Positions 20,184 through 30,665 are shown, numbered from the stretch's first letter. The stretch: DNA of 34,041 bases from Sphingobacteriia bacterium (GCA_009927485.1 RFMW01000212.1:1-34041); one strand, 5' to 3'. Notes: generated by a model from the letters alone, not told the origin. Program-made: numbers and translations.

Positions 20184-20729
20184 TTATGAAAATTTTACAA
20201 GGACTTGTCCTTTCTCCACCGCCTCTCCGGGTTGAATAACGAGAGCAATAACCTTGCTATCCGATTGTGCGCGCAGTACATTCTCCATTTTCATGGATTC
20301 CAGCACCAAAATTGGGTCGCCCGATTGCAATAACTGGCCCTCGGTGACCAAAACCCGCAGGACAAGTCCGGGCATTGGGGCCTTGAGGGCTGTTTGCTTG
20401 CGGTCCTTGGTTCCGGCGCCTTGAACGCCGGCGAGTAGCAATTCTCGCTTGTTCTTGATGGGTAAGCGGTAACGAATGCTGTTAATCCTCAAAAGGAGTT
20501 CACCTTCCTCCGTTCGTTGCAGATGCTCTAAACGAATAGAACGCCCATTAATCAACAAATGAAGGCTTTGACCCGTACCCGGTGAGGTGTCAACATCAAT
20601 ACCCTGATTTCGACCTTGTATAAAAAGGCGACCTGCCGAATCCACAGAAAGCTGAACCTCCACGCCCTCCCAAAGGATTTGATAGGGCGCCAAATCACCC
20701 TCCTCCGCTTTCATGGCTAAATTCTTCAT
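20184..20729 (-). CDS. biotin/lipoyl attachment-domain protein (acyl-CoA carboxylase biotin carrier-like)
   Basis: APMPGLVLRVLVTEGQLLQSGDPILVLESMKMENVLRA...GQVLVKFS biotinyl-domain signature (MKM). Confidence 0.88.
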   Translation of the reverse strand: MKNLAMKAEEGDLAPYQILWEGVEVQLSVDSAGRLFIQGRNQGIDVDTSPGTGQSLHLLINGRSIRLEHLQRTEEGELLLRINSIRYRLPIKNKRELLLAGVQGAGTKDRKQTALKAPMPGLVLRVLVTEGQLLQSGDPILVLESMKMENVLRAQSDSKVIALVIQPGEAVEKGQVLVKFS

Positions 20730-20767
20730 AAGTTTGCGAAAATAAGCCCAGCAACCACAATTTCCCG

Positions 20768-23296
20768 ATGAAAACCAACTTGTTATTCTGCATTGCGGCC
20801 TTAGTCGTAACAGCCTGCACCCACAGGTCCATTCCGACGGCCAAGCCTACGGGGGCAAGCCCATTTTCTGAAAACGTGGCCACCTTAAGCGCTATCCAAA
20901 ACGATACAACCCCCGCATGGGCTCAATGGTACCGGGCATCCAGGCCCCTGGATTTCCGCTTGGTTCACACCAAGCTTGATCTCAAACCCCTCTTCGAGAC
21001 CGCTCAATTGGAAGGCAAAGCATGGATCCGCATGCAGGTTGGATTTTATCCCGTTCAAAGTGTTGACTTGGATGCCCAAGGTTTTACCATCCGTCGGTTA
21101 GCCATGCGTACCCTCGATGCGGATTCAAACCGCTGGATTGAGCTGCCCTATCGCTACAACCGCAAAGTGGTTTCGGCCAAATTGCCCAAAACCCTGGCGG
21201 GCGGAACCGCCCTGGAGATTCATATGGACTACCTCGCCTCTCCGGATTCCTTGAATGCCGGGGCGGGATCTGCGGCAATCCAAGGTGAAAAGGGCCTGTA
21301 CTTCATCCGTCCCGATTCGGTTTACCCCGATAAGCCCCTTCAAGTTTGGACCCAAGGCGAAACGGATCATAATTCTTGTTGGTTCCCCACCATCGACGCC
21401 CCTAACCAGAAAATGACCCAGGAAATATCGATTCGGGTAGATACGGCCATGGTGACCCTTTCCAACGGAATCATGGTGAGGTCCACTCAGCATGAAGACG
21501 GAACCCGAACAGATACCTGGTCGCATCATCTACCGCACGCACCCTACCTGGCCATGATTGCGGCGGGCAAATTCTCGGTGACCAAGGATACGTGGAGAAA
21601 TATTCCGGTGCATTATTATGTAGAGCCCCAATATGCGCCCTTGGCAGCTCGAATATTCCACCGGACCCCCGATATGCTTGATTATTACTCCAAAGTTCTT
21701 GGGGTGGACTATCCTTGGTCGAGCTACCATCAAATTGCCGTGAGGGATTTCGTTTCCGGAGCGATGGAAAATACCGGGGCGGTTGTGTTTGGTCAATGGG
21801 CCCAACGAAGCGCCAGGGAATTGGTCGATGGATCCGCAGAAGGCACGGTGGCCCACGAAATGTTCCATCATTGGTTTGGCGACCTGGTCACCTGCGAGAG
21901 TTGGAGCAACCTTAGCCTCAACGAATCCTTTGCCACGTACGGGACACCGCTGTGGTACGAACACGCTTACGGTCGAGAAGAGGCCGACGCGGCCTTGGAG
22001 GGCAACCTGCGTGATTATTTGGCAGAATCCCGCCGCAAACAAGTGGATCTTATCCGGTATTATTACGAAGACAATGAGGATATGTTTGATCGGCACAGCT
22101 ATGCCAAGGGGGCGAGAGTTCTTCATATGTTACGAAATGAGATTGGCGACAAGGCCTTCTTCGAGTCCCTTCGCTTGTACCTCACCAAGCACCGCTTCAA
22201 AGCAGCAGAAATTCATGATTTCCGTATCGTTTGCGAAGAGGTCACTGGAAGGGATTTGCAGGTTTTCTTTAACCAGTGGTTCTTGTCCAAGGGGCACCCT
22301 GTGCTTACGATGAAATACCGTTATGACCAAGACGCTAAACAATGTGTTTTCAATATTTCCCAGAAACACAGCGCCATTCCGGGCAAGCTCTTTTCCTTGC
22401 CGATTCAGCTTGAATTTTACTTTTACGATTCATCGACTTCCCGGCGAATCGTCCTCGACAAGCAAGAACAAGAATTTCGTTTTGATTTGCCTCAGCCGGT
22501 ATGGACAGGGCATGATTTGGGGAGAATTCTCTTGTGCGAATACGACGATCAACGAACTTTTGAAGAATTTGTTTTGCAATTCAAGGGGGGGCTTTTTTAC
22601 TACGATCGCAAAAGGGCGCTTGAACAACTTCTTCGCAATCCACTATTCTTTGGGGCCTGGAACGATCCCTCCAAGGTCACCGAGGCCATGGAATACCAAA
22701 ACATTGTTACTCGCGCCTTGCGGGACCCTTCCCCGGTTATCCGATCCTTGGCGGCAGAATCCATTCCCGTTCATGTGCTAAAGCAAGATTTTCTGCTTTA
22801 TAAGCTGCTCGGTAAAACCGTGGAGTCCGATACTCGATCCTCCGTTCGCCAAAAGGCGCTGATCAAACTCCTTGAAGTCTCGGACTCTGGCAAAGCCTTG
22901 GAAGCAGGGTGGTTGGAGCAGGTACTGAGCAAAGACTCCTCGTTGCTCGTTGCAGCGGCTGGCTTGAAGGGTTTGGTCAAAGACCAAGCAGCTAAAGCGC
23001 TCGCCACCGCGCGAAGCCTCGAAAGCGAACCCACCATGGTCGGTGCCTTATTAGATTTTTATGCCCAGCACGGGGAAAGCCAAGACCTCTCCTTTATAGA
23101 AAAATCATTGTTACAGTTAAGAGACGCTCGTTCCCAGCGCCAATACGCGATATGGCTCAAGGCCTATAACAAAGCCGTGATGAGGCTGGACCAAAAAAGT
23201 CGGGGCATAACCCTTTACGAAAAATTATCGCAACACCCTTCGGGTAGAATTCGTGCCATCGCGGCAGAACAAAGGCTGGATTTGGATAGCAAGTAG
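20768..23296 (+). CDS. M1 family metallopeptidase (lipoprotein)
   Basis: Lipobox VTAC, GAMENTGAVVF, HEMFHHWFGDLVTCESWSNLSLNESFATY zinc site. Upstream TAAGTTTG at 20729-20736. Confidence 0.95.
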   Translation: MKTNLLFCIAALVVTACTHRSIPTAKPTGASPFSENVATLSAIQNDTTPAWAQWYRASRPLDFRLVHTKLDLKPLFETAQLEGKAWIRMQVGFYPVQSVDLDAQGFTIRRLAMRTLDADSNRWIELPYRYNRKVVSAKLPKTLAGGTALEIHMDYLASPDSLNAGAGSAAIQGEKGLYFIRPDSVYPDKPLQVWTQGETDHNSCWFPTIDAPNQKMTQEISIRVDTAMVTLSNGIMVRSTQHEDGTRTDTWSHHLPHAPYLAMIAAGKFSVTKDTWRNIPVHYYVEPQYAPLAARIFHRTPDMLDYYSKVLGVDYPWSSYHQIAVRDFVSGAMENTGAVVFGQWAQRSARELVDGSAEGTVAHEMFHHWFGDLVTCESWSNLSLNESFATYGTPLWYEHAYGREEADAALEGNLRDYLAESRRKQVDLIRYYYEDNEDMFDRHSYAKGARVLHMLRNEIGDKAFFESLRLYLTKHRFKAAEIHDFRIVCEEVTGRDLQVFFNQWFLSKGHPVLTMKYRYDQDAKQCVFNISQKHSAIPGKLFSLPIQLEFYFYDSSTSRRIVLDKQEQEFRFDLPQPVWTGHDLGRILLCEYDDQRTFEEFVLQFKGGLFYYDRKRALEQLLRNPLFFGAWNDPSKVTEAMEYQNIVTRALRDPSPVIRSLAAESIPVHVLKQDFLLYKLLGKTVESDTRSSVRQKALIKLLEVSDSGKALEAGWLEQVLSKDSSLLVAAAGLKGLVKDQAAKALATARSLESEPTMVGALLDFYAQHGESQDLSFIEKSLLQLRDARSQRQYAIWLKAYNKAVMRLDQKSRGITLYEKLSQHPSGRIRAIAAEQRLDLDSK

Positions 23297-23317
23297 AATC
23301 ACCAGCATGCGCATCGG

Positions 23318-23980
23318 TCATACTTGCAACGGCATGACCATCAGGCTTTGGTGAATAAGGTACGTCTCTCGCCCGGGGAGGCGAAGGCAGCGGTATCGAG
23401 TGCGGCCTTTAGGGCCTTTGAGAAAGGTCATACCGGCTTTGGTGCGGAAACGCACACCCTCTTTCAATTGCTCCAGCGGGTACCAGCCCTCTTCTTGTCC
23501 TTCGTATTTCCGAAGCCATTCCATCAATTCCGGTTGTGCACAGCCCGAAACTTGAGGGTTTCGCATGGCTTTTCGAAGCGGCCCGTGCATGGCCTCCGGA
23601 AAAAATCCGCGTTGGATGGCCCCGTTAACCAGGCTTGCATACGCTTTGGCCCATTCGGCTCCATGAATTGCAACGCGGGGGCCGTAATCCACCCAATTCA
23701 ACAAATGCGCATATTCATGAAGAAAGATGAGCAGAAAACTTAGGGGCCTAAGGTTGTAATTCAGTGTGATGACGTGGCCTCTTCCTTTCCACGGTGGACG
23801 GTAATCCGCAAATTTGGAACTTCGTTCTTGAGTGATTAGCAATTCAACACCATGAACAATCAATAGCTGTGCAACCCACACAGCGGCCTCCTCGCTCATG
23901 TACGGCTTAAGCTGCTGAATAAGGGGGGTTAGAAGGACCCGGTTTTGATAATTAGGTACGCGGGTCAAATCAATAAACAA
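23318..23980 (-). CDS. SprT-like metallopeptidase domain protein
   Basis: LLIFLHEYAHLLNWVDYGPRVAIHGAEWAKAYASL: HEYAH motif and downstream H. Confidence 0.82.
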   Translation of the reverse strand: MFIDLTRVPNYQNRVLLTPLIQQLKPYMSEEAAVWVAQLLIVHGVELLITQERSSKFADYRPPWKGRGHVITLNYNLRPLSFLLIFLHEYAHLLNWVDYGPRVAIHGAEWAKAYASLVNGAIQRGFFPEAMHGPLRKAMRNPQVSGCAQPELMEWLRKYEGQEEGWYPLEQLKEGVRFRTKAGMTFLKGPKGRTRYRCLRLPGRETYLIHQSLMVMPLQV

Positions 23981-25959
23981 AGGCGATAAACCAAAAATGA
24001 GCCCGCATAGGCCAGGAAACTAAGGTATGCAAGTTGAAGCATCGGCCATTTCCAGGATTTGGTTTCCATACGCGTCGCGGCAATGGTGCTCATGCATTGC
24101 AAGGCAAAGGCATAAAAAATTAACAAGGACCAGACCGTTGCGGAATCAAACATGGGTTGTTGGGTACCGGCCTTGAGGTCAGCGTCCATCCTTTCTTTCA
24201 GCCTCTTTCCGGTATGGGGATCATCCGGATCTCCTTCGAGCCCGTAAATGGTAGCCATGGTGCCCACAAATACCTCCCTTGCCGCAAAGGAAGTTACAAG
24301 AGCAATTCCTATTTTCCAATCAAAGCCCAAAGGCTCCACCACGGGCTCCAGGGCTCTTCCTAGGACGCCGGCATAGCTTTGTTCCAGCGGCGGGGCTTCT
24401 TCTTGGCCACGGAGGGTGGCCATCATGTTGTTTCTTGGACCGAATGAAGACAATGCCCACAACAACACCGAAACCAAAACAATCACCTTACCGGCGCCTT
24501 GAACAAAATTAACACAATACCTTGCGGGCACCTGCCATAAATTGCGGGAAACTGGCCATTGATAGGGGGCAATTTCAAGCATAAAATAGGACTGGCCTTT
24601 GGGCTTGATACAATACTTCATCACCAACGCAGAGCCTATGGCCGCCACGACGCCCAAAAGGTACAGCCCCATCATGGTTAGACCTTGAAGGCTAAAAATA
24701 CCCAACCAATATCCGCCCGGCACGGCGAACTGGATCAGCAGCGCATAAACCGGAAGCCTGGCGCTGCAGCTCATGAGGGGCAACACCATGATGGTGGCCA
24801 TTCTTTCTTTCCAAGATACAATGTTACGGGTCGCCGTGATCGAAGGTACAGCGCAGGCAAAGCCCCCAATCATCGGCACGATTGACTTCCCGTTAAGGCC
24901 AATCGATTTCAAGCCATGATCCATCAAGTAGCTGACCCTCGACATGTAACCGCTTTCTTCAAGCACCACCAAAAAGAAAAACAAGAGAAAGATCTGCGGC
25001 ACAAAAACCAGAACGCCGCTAATCCCCGGTATCAGCCCTTGCACCAAAAACCTTGACCATCCGGGGTAATGTGATTGCAGGGCCTGCTGGGTGTAATCTG
25101 CGGCCCATAACATCATACTTTCGATCCCGTCCATGGGGTAAGAGGCCCAAGCGAACAGGGCCTGAAACATCAGGGACATCACCGCCACAAAAACCGCATA
25201 GCCCCAGAATGGATGCAACAGTACCCTATCCATCGAATTCGGCAAGGCGGGTTTGGCTTTGGTTTCGTGAACCGGACAGGATTTAAGCTGAGCCGCAATG
25301 AGGCTGTAGCGCTCCACGGTTTCCTTGGAATGTTGCCGACGAATTTCTTCTTGACGAGCAGGAGGCGATGAGGCTTCGGGGGAATCGTATAACTGCTTCC
25401 ACTGATCGGCAGGAGACGGTCCTGCACCTCGTTGGCCAACCGCATAGGCCTCCAATGGCTTACGGATTGCCCGTTGAATTTCTGGCAATCCTCTACCCTT
25501 GCGGGCATCGGCAGCCACGGCAACCAAACCAAGTTCATCGGAAAACCACTGGATCACGCCCTTAAGGTTTGGGCTGCTTACGCGATCGGCCTTGTTCAAT
25601 ACCACCAACATGGGCAGATTGAGATCGCGGATTTGACTGATCAAGAGCATGCTTCGAAACAGGTTCGAGGCATCGAGCACCAACAAAATCAGGGTAGGTG
25701 TTTGCGATTCCAAGGAGGCCTGGATCAGCTCACGGCAGGCGACCTTTTCGTCTTCGGATTGCGGATACAAGCTGTAGGTCCCGGGAAGGTCCACCAAATC
25801 AGCCATAACGCCGTTGCCCAAATCCAAGGTGGATTGAAGGCTCTCTACGGTAACGCCCGGAAAATTCGCTGTTTTTTGGTGCAAACCCGAAAGGGCATTG
25901 AACAGGGTGCTTTTGCCGGAATTGGGATTTCCTGCAACGTAGATTCTACGCCGCATCAT
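23965..25959 (-). CDS. feoB: ferrous iron transporter B
   Basis: GNPNSGKSTLFNALSGLHQKTANFPGVTVE, DLPGTYSLYP, NKADR; membrane Gate motifs. Start ATG overlaps feoA stop (ATGA). Confidence 0.96.
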   Translation of the reverse strand: MMRRRIYVAGNPNSGKSTLFNALSGLHQKTANFPGVTVESLQSTLDLGNGVMADLVDLPGTYSLYPQSEDEKVACRELIQASLESQTPTLILLVLDASNLFRSMLLISQIRDLNLPMLVVLNKADRVSSPNLKGVIQWFSDELGLVAVAADARKGRGLPEIQRAIRKPLEAYAVGQRGAGPSPADQWKQLYDSPEASSPPARQEEIRRQHSKETVERYSLIAAQLKSCPVHETKAKPALPNSMDRVLLHPFWGYAVFVAVMSLMFQALFAWASYPMDGIESMMLWAADYTQQALQSHYPGWSRFLVQGLIPGISGVLVFVPQIFLLFFFLVVLEESGYMSRVSYLMDHGLKSIGLNGKSIVPMIGGFACAVPSITATRNIVSWKERMATIMVLPLMSCSARLPVYALLIQFAVPGGYWLGIFSLQGLTMMGLYLLGVVAAIGSALVMKYCIKPKGQSYFMLEIAPYQWPVSRNLWQVPARYCVNFVQGAGKVIVLVSVLLWALSSFGPRNNMMATLRGQEEAPPLEQSYAGVLGRALEPVVEPLGFDWKIGIALVTSFAAREVFVGTMATIYGLEGDPDDPHTGKRLKERMDADLKAGTQQPMFDSATVWSLLIFYAFALQCMSTIAATRMETKSWKWPMLQLAYLSFLAYAGSFLVYRLCLLI

Positions 25960-26261
25960 CCTTGCGTTGATGTTATTGCAAAAAAATCCATGTCCGCCAC
26001 GGGGGATTCTCCCCATCGAACCATAACCGCCCTGGCCTCTTCGGCCCTTAGCGCCAAGACATAGTCCGCAACCTGCAAAGCAAGAGCGTGACCACCGGAG
26101 GCCCGATGGACGATTTCCACCCATTGCCCAGGAAGGCAGCCCATTTCCATAAGCTTTAGCGATAGGTCTCCCTCAATGAGCCGGATAACCCTCAGCGGCT
26201 TGCCCATTGGCGCAGTGTTCAAATAGCCCTCAGCATTGGAGCGCCCCGGTAGATCACCCAT
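25956..26261 (-). CDS. feoA: FeoA domain protein
   Basis: IRLIEGDLSLKLMEMGCLPGQWVEIVHRA...LALRAEEARAVMV, immediately upstream of feoB. Start at MGDLPGRS. Confidence 0.85.
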   Translation of the reverse strand: MGDLPGRSNAEGYLNTAPMGKPLRVIRLIEGDLSLKLMEMGCLPGQWVEIVHRASGGHALALQVADYVLALRAEEARAVMVRWGESPVADMDFFAITSTQG

Positions 26262-26457
26262 GAAATTGATCCGTTTGGTTGGGTTTGTCTTGAAAATTCT
26301 CGCCGATTTGAGGACAATTGCAACCCCTCTTACGAACAGATGCACAACTTGTTATGAAAAGCAAGATGAAAAGCAAGGCGATTTTTGGAAGTGCCCCTTT
26401 TGGAAATGCCGAGCCGCTTGTACGCCCAATGAAAAAAGTCGAATAGAAAGGGAACAT
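26254..26457 (-). CDS. small putative lipoprotein with GCNCP motif
   Basis: Hydrophobic segment KIALLFILLFITSC lipobox followed by ASVRKRGCNCPQIGENF; stop overlaps feoA start by 8 nt (ATGGGTGA). Confidence 0.6.
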   Translation of the reverse strand: MFPFYSTFFIGRTSGSAFPKGALPKIALLFILLFITSCASVRKRGCNCPQIGENFQDKPNQTDQFHG

Positions 26458-26489
26458 GGTCTCGGTCAAATTTAAGGTCTTTTGGGGAT

Positions 26490-29114
26490 TCAACCTCGGG
26501 TATAAACCCTCTGAACGCGATCCGAAATGGAGGTTAAAATTTCATACGGGATGGTATCGCAGGTTTTGGCCCATTCCTCGATGGTGCCGGGCTCCCCAAA
26601 AAGACAAACCTCATCCCCAATTTCAACGTCCATATCCCCCAAATACACCAAACAAAAATCCATGCTAATTCGGCCAATGGTTGGAACGGGCCTGCCTTTG
26701 CATTTCATGGTGATTTTGCCCAAGCCCAGGGCTCTTCGCAAACCATCCGCATAACCTACGGGCAGAACACCAACTTGGCCATCTTGGGGCATGCAACCCT
26801 CGTTGCCGTAGCCAATACGATCGCCTTTGCGCAGCCAATGGATTTGAGAAATCACGGTTTTGAATTTGGTCAAGGGCTTAAGTTGCGCCTGTAGAATGCC
26901 TGTGGGCTCAAGCCCATACAGTCCAAGTCCCAAGCGAACCATGTCGCCTTGAAAATCCGGAAAACGAAGAATCCCCGCCGTATTCAAAGCATGAATCAAA
27001 GGCCTGTAACCGATTTGTTTTTGGAACCTATCGGCAAAGGATTGTAATTCCAACCATTGCCGCTGACTGTACGCGTCTTGGCTTCCGTCTTCGGCCGAAG
27101 TAAGGTGGGTGTAAATGCTGCGAACACGCAATCCACCGCCGGCAGTTTGGAGCAAATCCAGGGCCTTGGTGTGCTCAGAAAGCGAAATGCCCAAACGCCG
27201 CATACCCGTATCCAATTGCAAATGAACGCCTACGGGTTCACCATTCACGCCGGACCGTTCACGCCCAAGGGCTATCCAGTTTTGGATTTCCAAACAATCG
27301 TATAAATCCGGCTCCAAATTGGCCTTGAGCAAGGCTTCCGGATGAATATTACCGCTATTCATCACCATGATGGGCAAGCGGATACCTTCGTTGCGCAGTT
27401 CCAGGCCTTCTCCGGCATAGGCCACCGCGAGGTAATCAGCCCCCGCCTCTTCCATAGTCCTTGCAATTTCGATGCTTCCACTTCCATAAGCCCTTGCCTT
27501 GACCATGACCATCACGCGGACTCCAGGTTGAAGCGAGCTTTTGAAGAGACGATAATTATGCTTGGCGGCTTCCAAATCAATCTCCAAAACAGTTTGATAA
27601 CCCAACACCAGGAGGCGTTGTTCTACTCGCTCAAAAGCAAATTTTCGGGATCCTTTCACCAAGACCGTTAGACGGCGTAAATCATTCAAAGGCCAACGCT
27701 GCAACAGGTCTTCGGTGGATTCATAACGAAATACCTTGGTGGATTCGCTTTCTGAAAATTGGATAGCATCCCATAATTTGCCTACAAGAATTAAGGTATC
27801 CCACCCAAAAGAAACCAAAAGCTCCCTTAACTCCATGAGGGTTTGAATTGGGTCAATACGGGAGTTGGCCTTTGCGATATCGGGCTCGGATAACACAACA
27901 ACACCCTGATTGCCCCCACGTCGAGAGGACCATTCTTCCAGGGCCAATTTAAGGGAGTCTTTGTCCAGGCTGTAACTGTCGTTGATGAGTCGAGAAGATC
28001 CCGGTAATTCCCTTATTTCTAGACGCATAGGCAATGGGCGTAAGGAGGAAAATCGAGGGCCGATTTCGGGGCGCCATTCTCCGCCAGCCCAAAGCAATAA
28101 AGCGGCGCCCGTCATGTTCTCCAAAACCGCGCGGTGGCTGTTTGGGGATTCAAACTCAATGGTCTCCACTTGGTCCACGCCGAATAAGCGCAAAATCATA
28201 TGCTGGGGTCGGGCTTGTCCTGATTCTGCAACCCATAACATTATTTTTTGTGGATCAAGGCTCTTGGCCAATGCCTCTTCTTTCCAAGCAAGCCAACGGT
28301 CTCTTAGGTTTTCTGTGTCTTGAAATTCCCAAAAAACAAACCTGGTCGATTTGTTTTTTTCCATGTATTCCCGCCAAACTTCAGGGAACCTTAGGACGAC
28401 TTCAAGCCTCGCAACAAGGGTATGGGAATGAACAAAGACTTTTAATTTTTCGCGAAGTTTCTGCGCTTCATCCTCAAAACCTTCGCGGTGTGCCGCGCCA
28501 AAGTGAACCAGCAAGCCCAAATCAGGTTGAAGAATCTGGGCGAGGTTTTCCATTTCTCCTGATTTGGAAATACCGGCCTCCATAACAGCCCAGGGGTGAC
28601 GCTCTTGCAGGCCCAAAACAGACAGAGGAACGCCCAATTGAGAATTGAAACTACCCGGTGTTTTGCCGGGAATTACCCAATCAGCAACAAGATCGGTCAG
28701 CCATTCCTTGACCTGCGTTTTGCCGTTAGAGCCCGTGATGGCCCATACAGGGCGACCCCATTGCCTACGGTGCTCTGCGGCAATGGTTTGCAATGCTGTT
28801 AACACTTTGGGCACCATAAGCACGCTTGCCCCGGCCAGCTTAATCATCTCCGGGGTTTGCTCCTGATCCACCACAAAATTGCGAATACCCATGGTATAGG
28901 CCTGTTCAAGGTATTGATGACCATTACGGGCATTGGAACCCTGCCCGCTCAGTGCCAAAAAGACTGCTTTTCCCGGGGAGGCACAACGCCTAGTATCGTA
29001 AACCCACTCCTCGATGGGGATATTTAGACTCGCTTCCTTGTTCAGCCACCTGGAATTGGGGCAAACAGCAGCGACCCGCTCCAAGGTCCATATCAATTCC
29101 TCCCCTTTATTCAT
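26490..29114 (-). CDS. bifunctional UDP-MurNAc-tripeptide:D-Ala-D-Ala ligase / alanine racemase (MurF-Alr fusion)
   Basis: N-terminal Mur ligase (WAITGSNGKTQVKEWL, AVMEAGISKSGEM) and C-terminal racemase (VMVMVKARAYGSGSIEIA, HLQLDTGMRRLG, VGYADGLRR, GRISMDFCLV). Start at MNKGEEL. Confidence 0.94.
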   Translation of the reverse strand: MNKGEELIWTLERVAAVCPNSRWLNKEASLNIPIEEWVYDTRRCASPGKAVFLALSGQGSNARNGHQYLEQAYTMGIRNFVVDQEQTPEMIKLAGASVLMVPKVLTALQTIAAEHRRQWGRPVWAITGSNGKTQVKEWLTDLVADWVIPGKTPGSFNSQLGVPLSVLGLQERHPWAVMEAGISKSGEMENLAQILQPDLGLLVHFGAAHREGFEDEAQKLREKLKVFVHSHTLVARLEVVLRFPEVWREYMEKNKSTRFVFWEFQDTENLRDRWLAWKEEALAKSLDPQKIMLWVAESGQARPQHMILRLFGVDQVETIEFESPNSHRAVLENMTGAALLLWAGGEWRPEIGPRFSSLRPLPMRLEIRELPGSSRLINDSYSLDKDSLKLALEEWSSRRGGNQGVVVLSEPDIAKANSRIDPIQTLMELRELLVSFGWDTLILVGKLWDAIQFSESESTKVFRYESTEDLLQRWPLNDLRRLTVLVKGSRKFAFERVEQRLLVLGYQTVLEIDLEAAKHNYRLFKSSLQPGVRVMVMVKARAYGSGSIEIARTMEEAGADYLAVAYAGEGLELRNEGIRLPIMVMNSGNIHPEALLKANLEPDLYDCLEIQNWIALGRERSGVNGEPVGVHLQLDTGMRRLGISLSEHTKALDLLQTAGGGLRVRSIYTHLTSAEDGSQDAYSQRQWLELQSFADRFQKQIGYRPLIHALNTAGILRFPDFQGDMVRLGLGLYGLEPTGILQAQLKPLTKFKTVISQIHWLRKGDRIGYGNEGCMPQDGQVGVLPVGYADGLRRALGLGKITMKCKGRPVPTIGRISMDFCLVYLGDMDVEIGDEVCLFGEPGTIEEWAKTCDTIPYEILTSISDRVQRVYTRG

Positions 29115-29165
29115 GGTACGCGCAAAAATACCGAAATTTGAAGCCCCTTGAACGAAGGAGGCCTC

Positions 29166-29668
29166 TTGAACGAAGAATACCACAAACCCCTTGGGCCTAA
29201 GCCCGATAAACCCCAAACCGTGCTTGCGCGGTTGATGCGCTATTGCTCGCGGCGCGAATGTTGTTCTGGACAAATGATCCTTCGCTTAGAAAAAACCACC
29301 CTTGGTGAAGACGAACAATTGGAAATTTTAAACAGGCTTGTTCGGGATCGTTTTGTGGATGACGATCGATTTGCGGCCATTTATTGCCGGGACAAAGCCC
29401 TCCATGCACGATGGGGTTGGATCAAAATCCGACAGCATCTTAAACGGTGGAAGCTGGATCATGCCCTACCCACAGCGCACAGGGTATGGATGGAGCTGAA
29501 CCCCAACAACGACGGTCTTGCGGCCCTATCGGCCAGCAAATGGAAGCAATTGCCCGACAACCTGCCCGTTAACAAACGCTGCGCCCGCTTGTCTCGCTTT
29601 CTTTGAGCAGGGGTTACCCAATGCATGATGTAATCGAGGCCGTTCGCCCCTATTTTGGCAAGGTATGA
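29166..29668 (+). pseudogene. recX: RecX-like regulatory protein, frame broken in last ~20 codons
   Basis: LMRYCSRRECCSGQMILRL, RFVDDDRFAAIYCRDKALHARWGWIKIRQHLKRW, SKWKQLPDNLPVNKRCARLSRFL; skipping t29604 and t29626 restores EQGLPNADVIEAVRPYFGKV* ending at 29668. Start TTG (29148 or 29166) uncertain. Confidence 0.75.
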
Positions 29669-30660
29669 GCAGTGCATCCATGACCGGTTTTGGGCGTTCC
29701 ACTTTTGAGTGGGGGCAGATTGAATACCGTATAGAAATCAAGTCCTTGAATGGAAAATCGTTGGACCTCCAAATCAAGGCCACCGAGCCTTGGGCTGTTC
29801 TGGACAATGTCGCTTACAAGGTCCTGCAACAACGTTTGCTAAGGGGTAAAATTTCGATGCAAGTTTGGGCGGCCCCCAGAGCTACTTCCCATTCGTCGAC
29901 GATCAACCATTCTGAGGAAAAACCCCCGTTGACCATCAACACCACGGTATTGAATGCGCTGATTCAACAATGGCGCGATTGGTCCGCAACCGAAAAAGTC
30001 AACAGCCAAGTCCCTTGGGTTGATGGGGCGCTTTGGGGTCGCCTGGTTGCCGCTCATCCCATGATTTATCAAAAGCCCTCCACAGAAGGGGCCGCTATCG
30101 CTTCAGTAGGCGCTCTCGATTTGCCCGATAACAACGAAGAAGCCGCAAGGGCCTACCTAACCGCTTTGGAGGCGGCCGTTCAAGATTGCCTCGAACACCG
30201 TCTGGCGGAGGGTAAAGCCATCGCCGAGGCCCTGCTTCAATACCTCGAAGAAATACGTTCTAGCGCCGAGGCTATCCAACAAATTGACTCGCTCAAAGAG
30301 CCGTTAATCCGCAGGAAAATTGAAGAATTTTGGACTGAATGGAACGATCAACCTGAACGCGACGGGGTTCCGGCTCTTCGTCCTGACCCTCTTCGTTTGG
30401 AGCAAGAGCTTCTTTATTACCTCGAAAAGAAAGATATTGCCGAAGAATTAGTTCGCTTAAAGCAACACCTGTCCTTTGCGCTGGAAATTCTGGGTAACCC
30501 CGGAGAACAAGGAAGAAAGCTTGGTTTTGTCGCCCAAGAAATTGGCAGGGAATTGAATACCATAGGATCCAAGGTTTCGGATTTTGAAATACAAAGGCTT
30601 ATTGTGTTATCCAAAGAGGTCCTTGAAAAAATTAAAGAGCAATCGCTTAATCTTTTGTAA
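29665..30660 (+). CDS. YicC family protein (putative endoribonuclease)
   Basis: SMTGFGRSTFEWGQIEYRIEIKSLNGKSLDLQIK and C-terminal GRKLGFVAQEIGRELNTIGSKVSDFEIQRLIVLSKEVLEKIKEQSLNL. Confidence 0.95.
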   Translation: MSSASMTGFGRSTFEWGQIEYRIEIKSLNGKSLDLQIKATEPWAVLDNVAYKVLQQRLLRGKISMQVWAAPRATSHSSTINHSEEKPPLTINTTVLNALIQQWRDWSATEKVNSQVPWVDGALWGRLVAAHPMIYQKPSTEGAAIASVGALDLPDNNEEAARAYLTALEAAVQDCLEHRLAEGKAIAEALLQYLEEIRSSAEAIQQIDSLKEPLIRRKIEEFWTEWNDQPERDGVPALRPDPLRLEQELLYYLEKKDIAEELVRLKQHLSFALEILGNPGEQGRKLGFVAQEIGRELNTIGSKVSDFEIQRLIVLSKEVLEKIKEQSLNLL

Positions 30661-30665
30661 TTTTT

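Noticed and set aside
26490-29114. MurF-Alr fusion as a novel gene fusion
   Set aside because: This bifunctional MurF/alanine racemase arrangement is already known in Bacteroidota.
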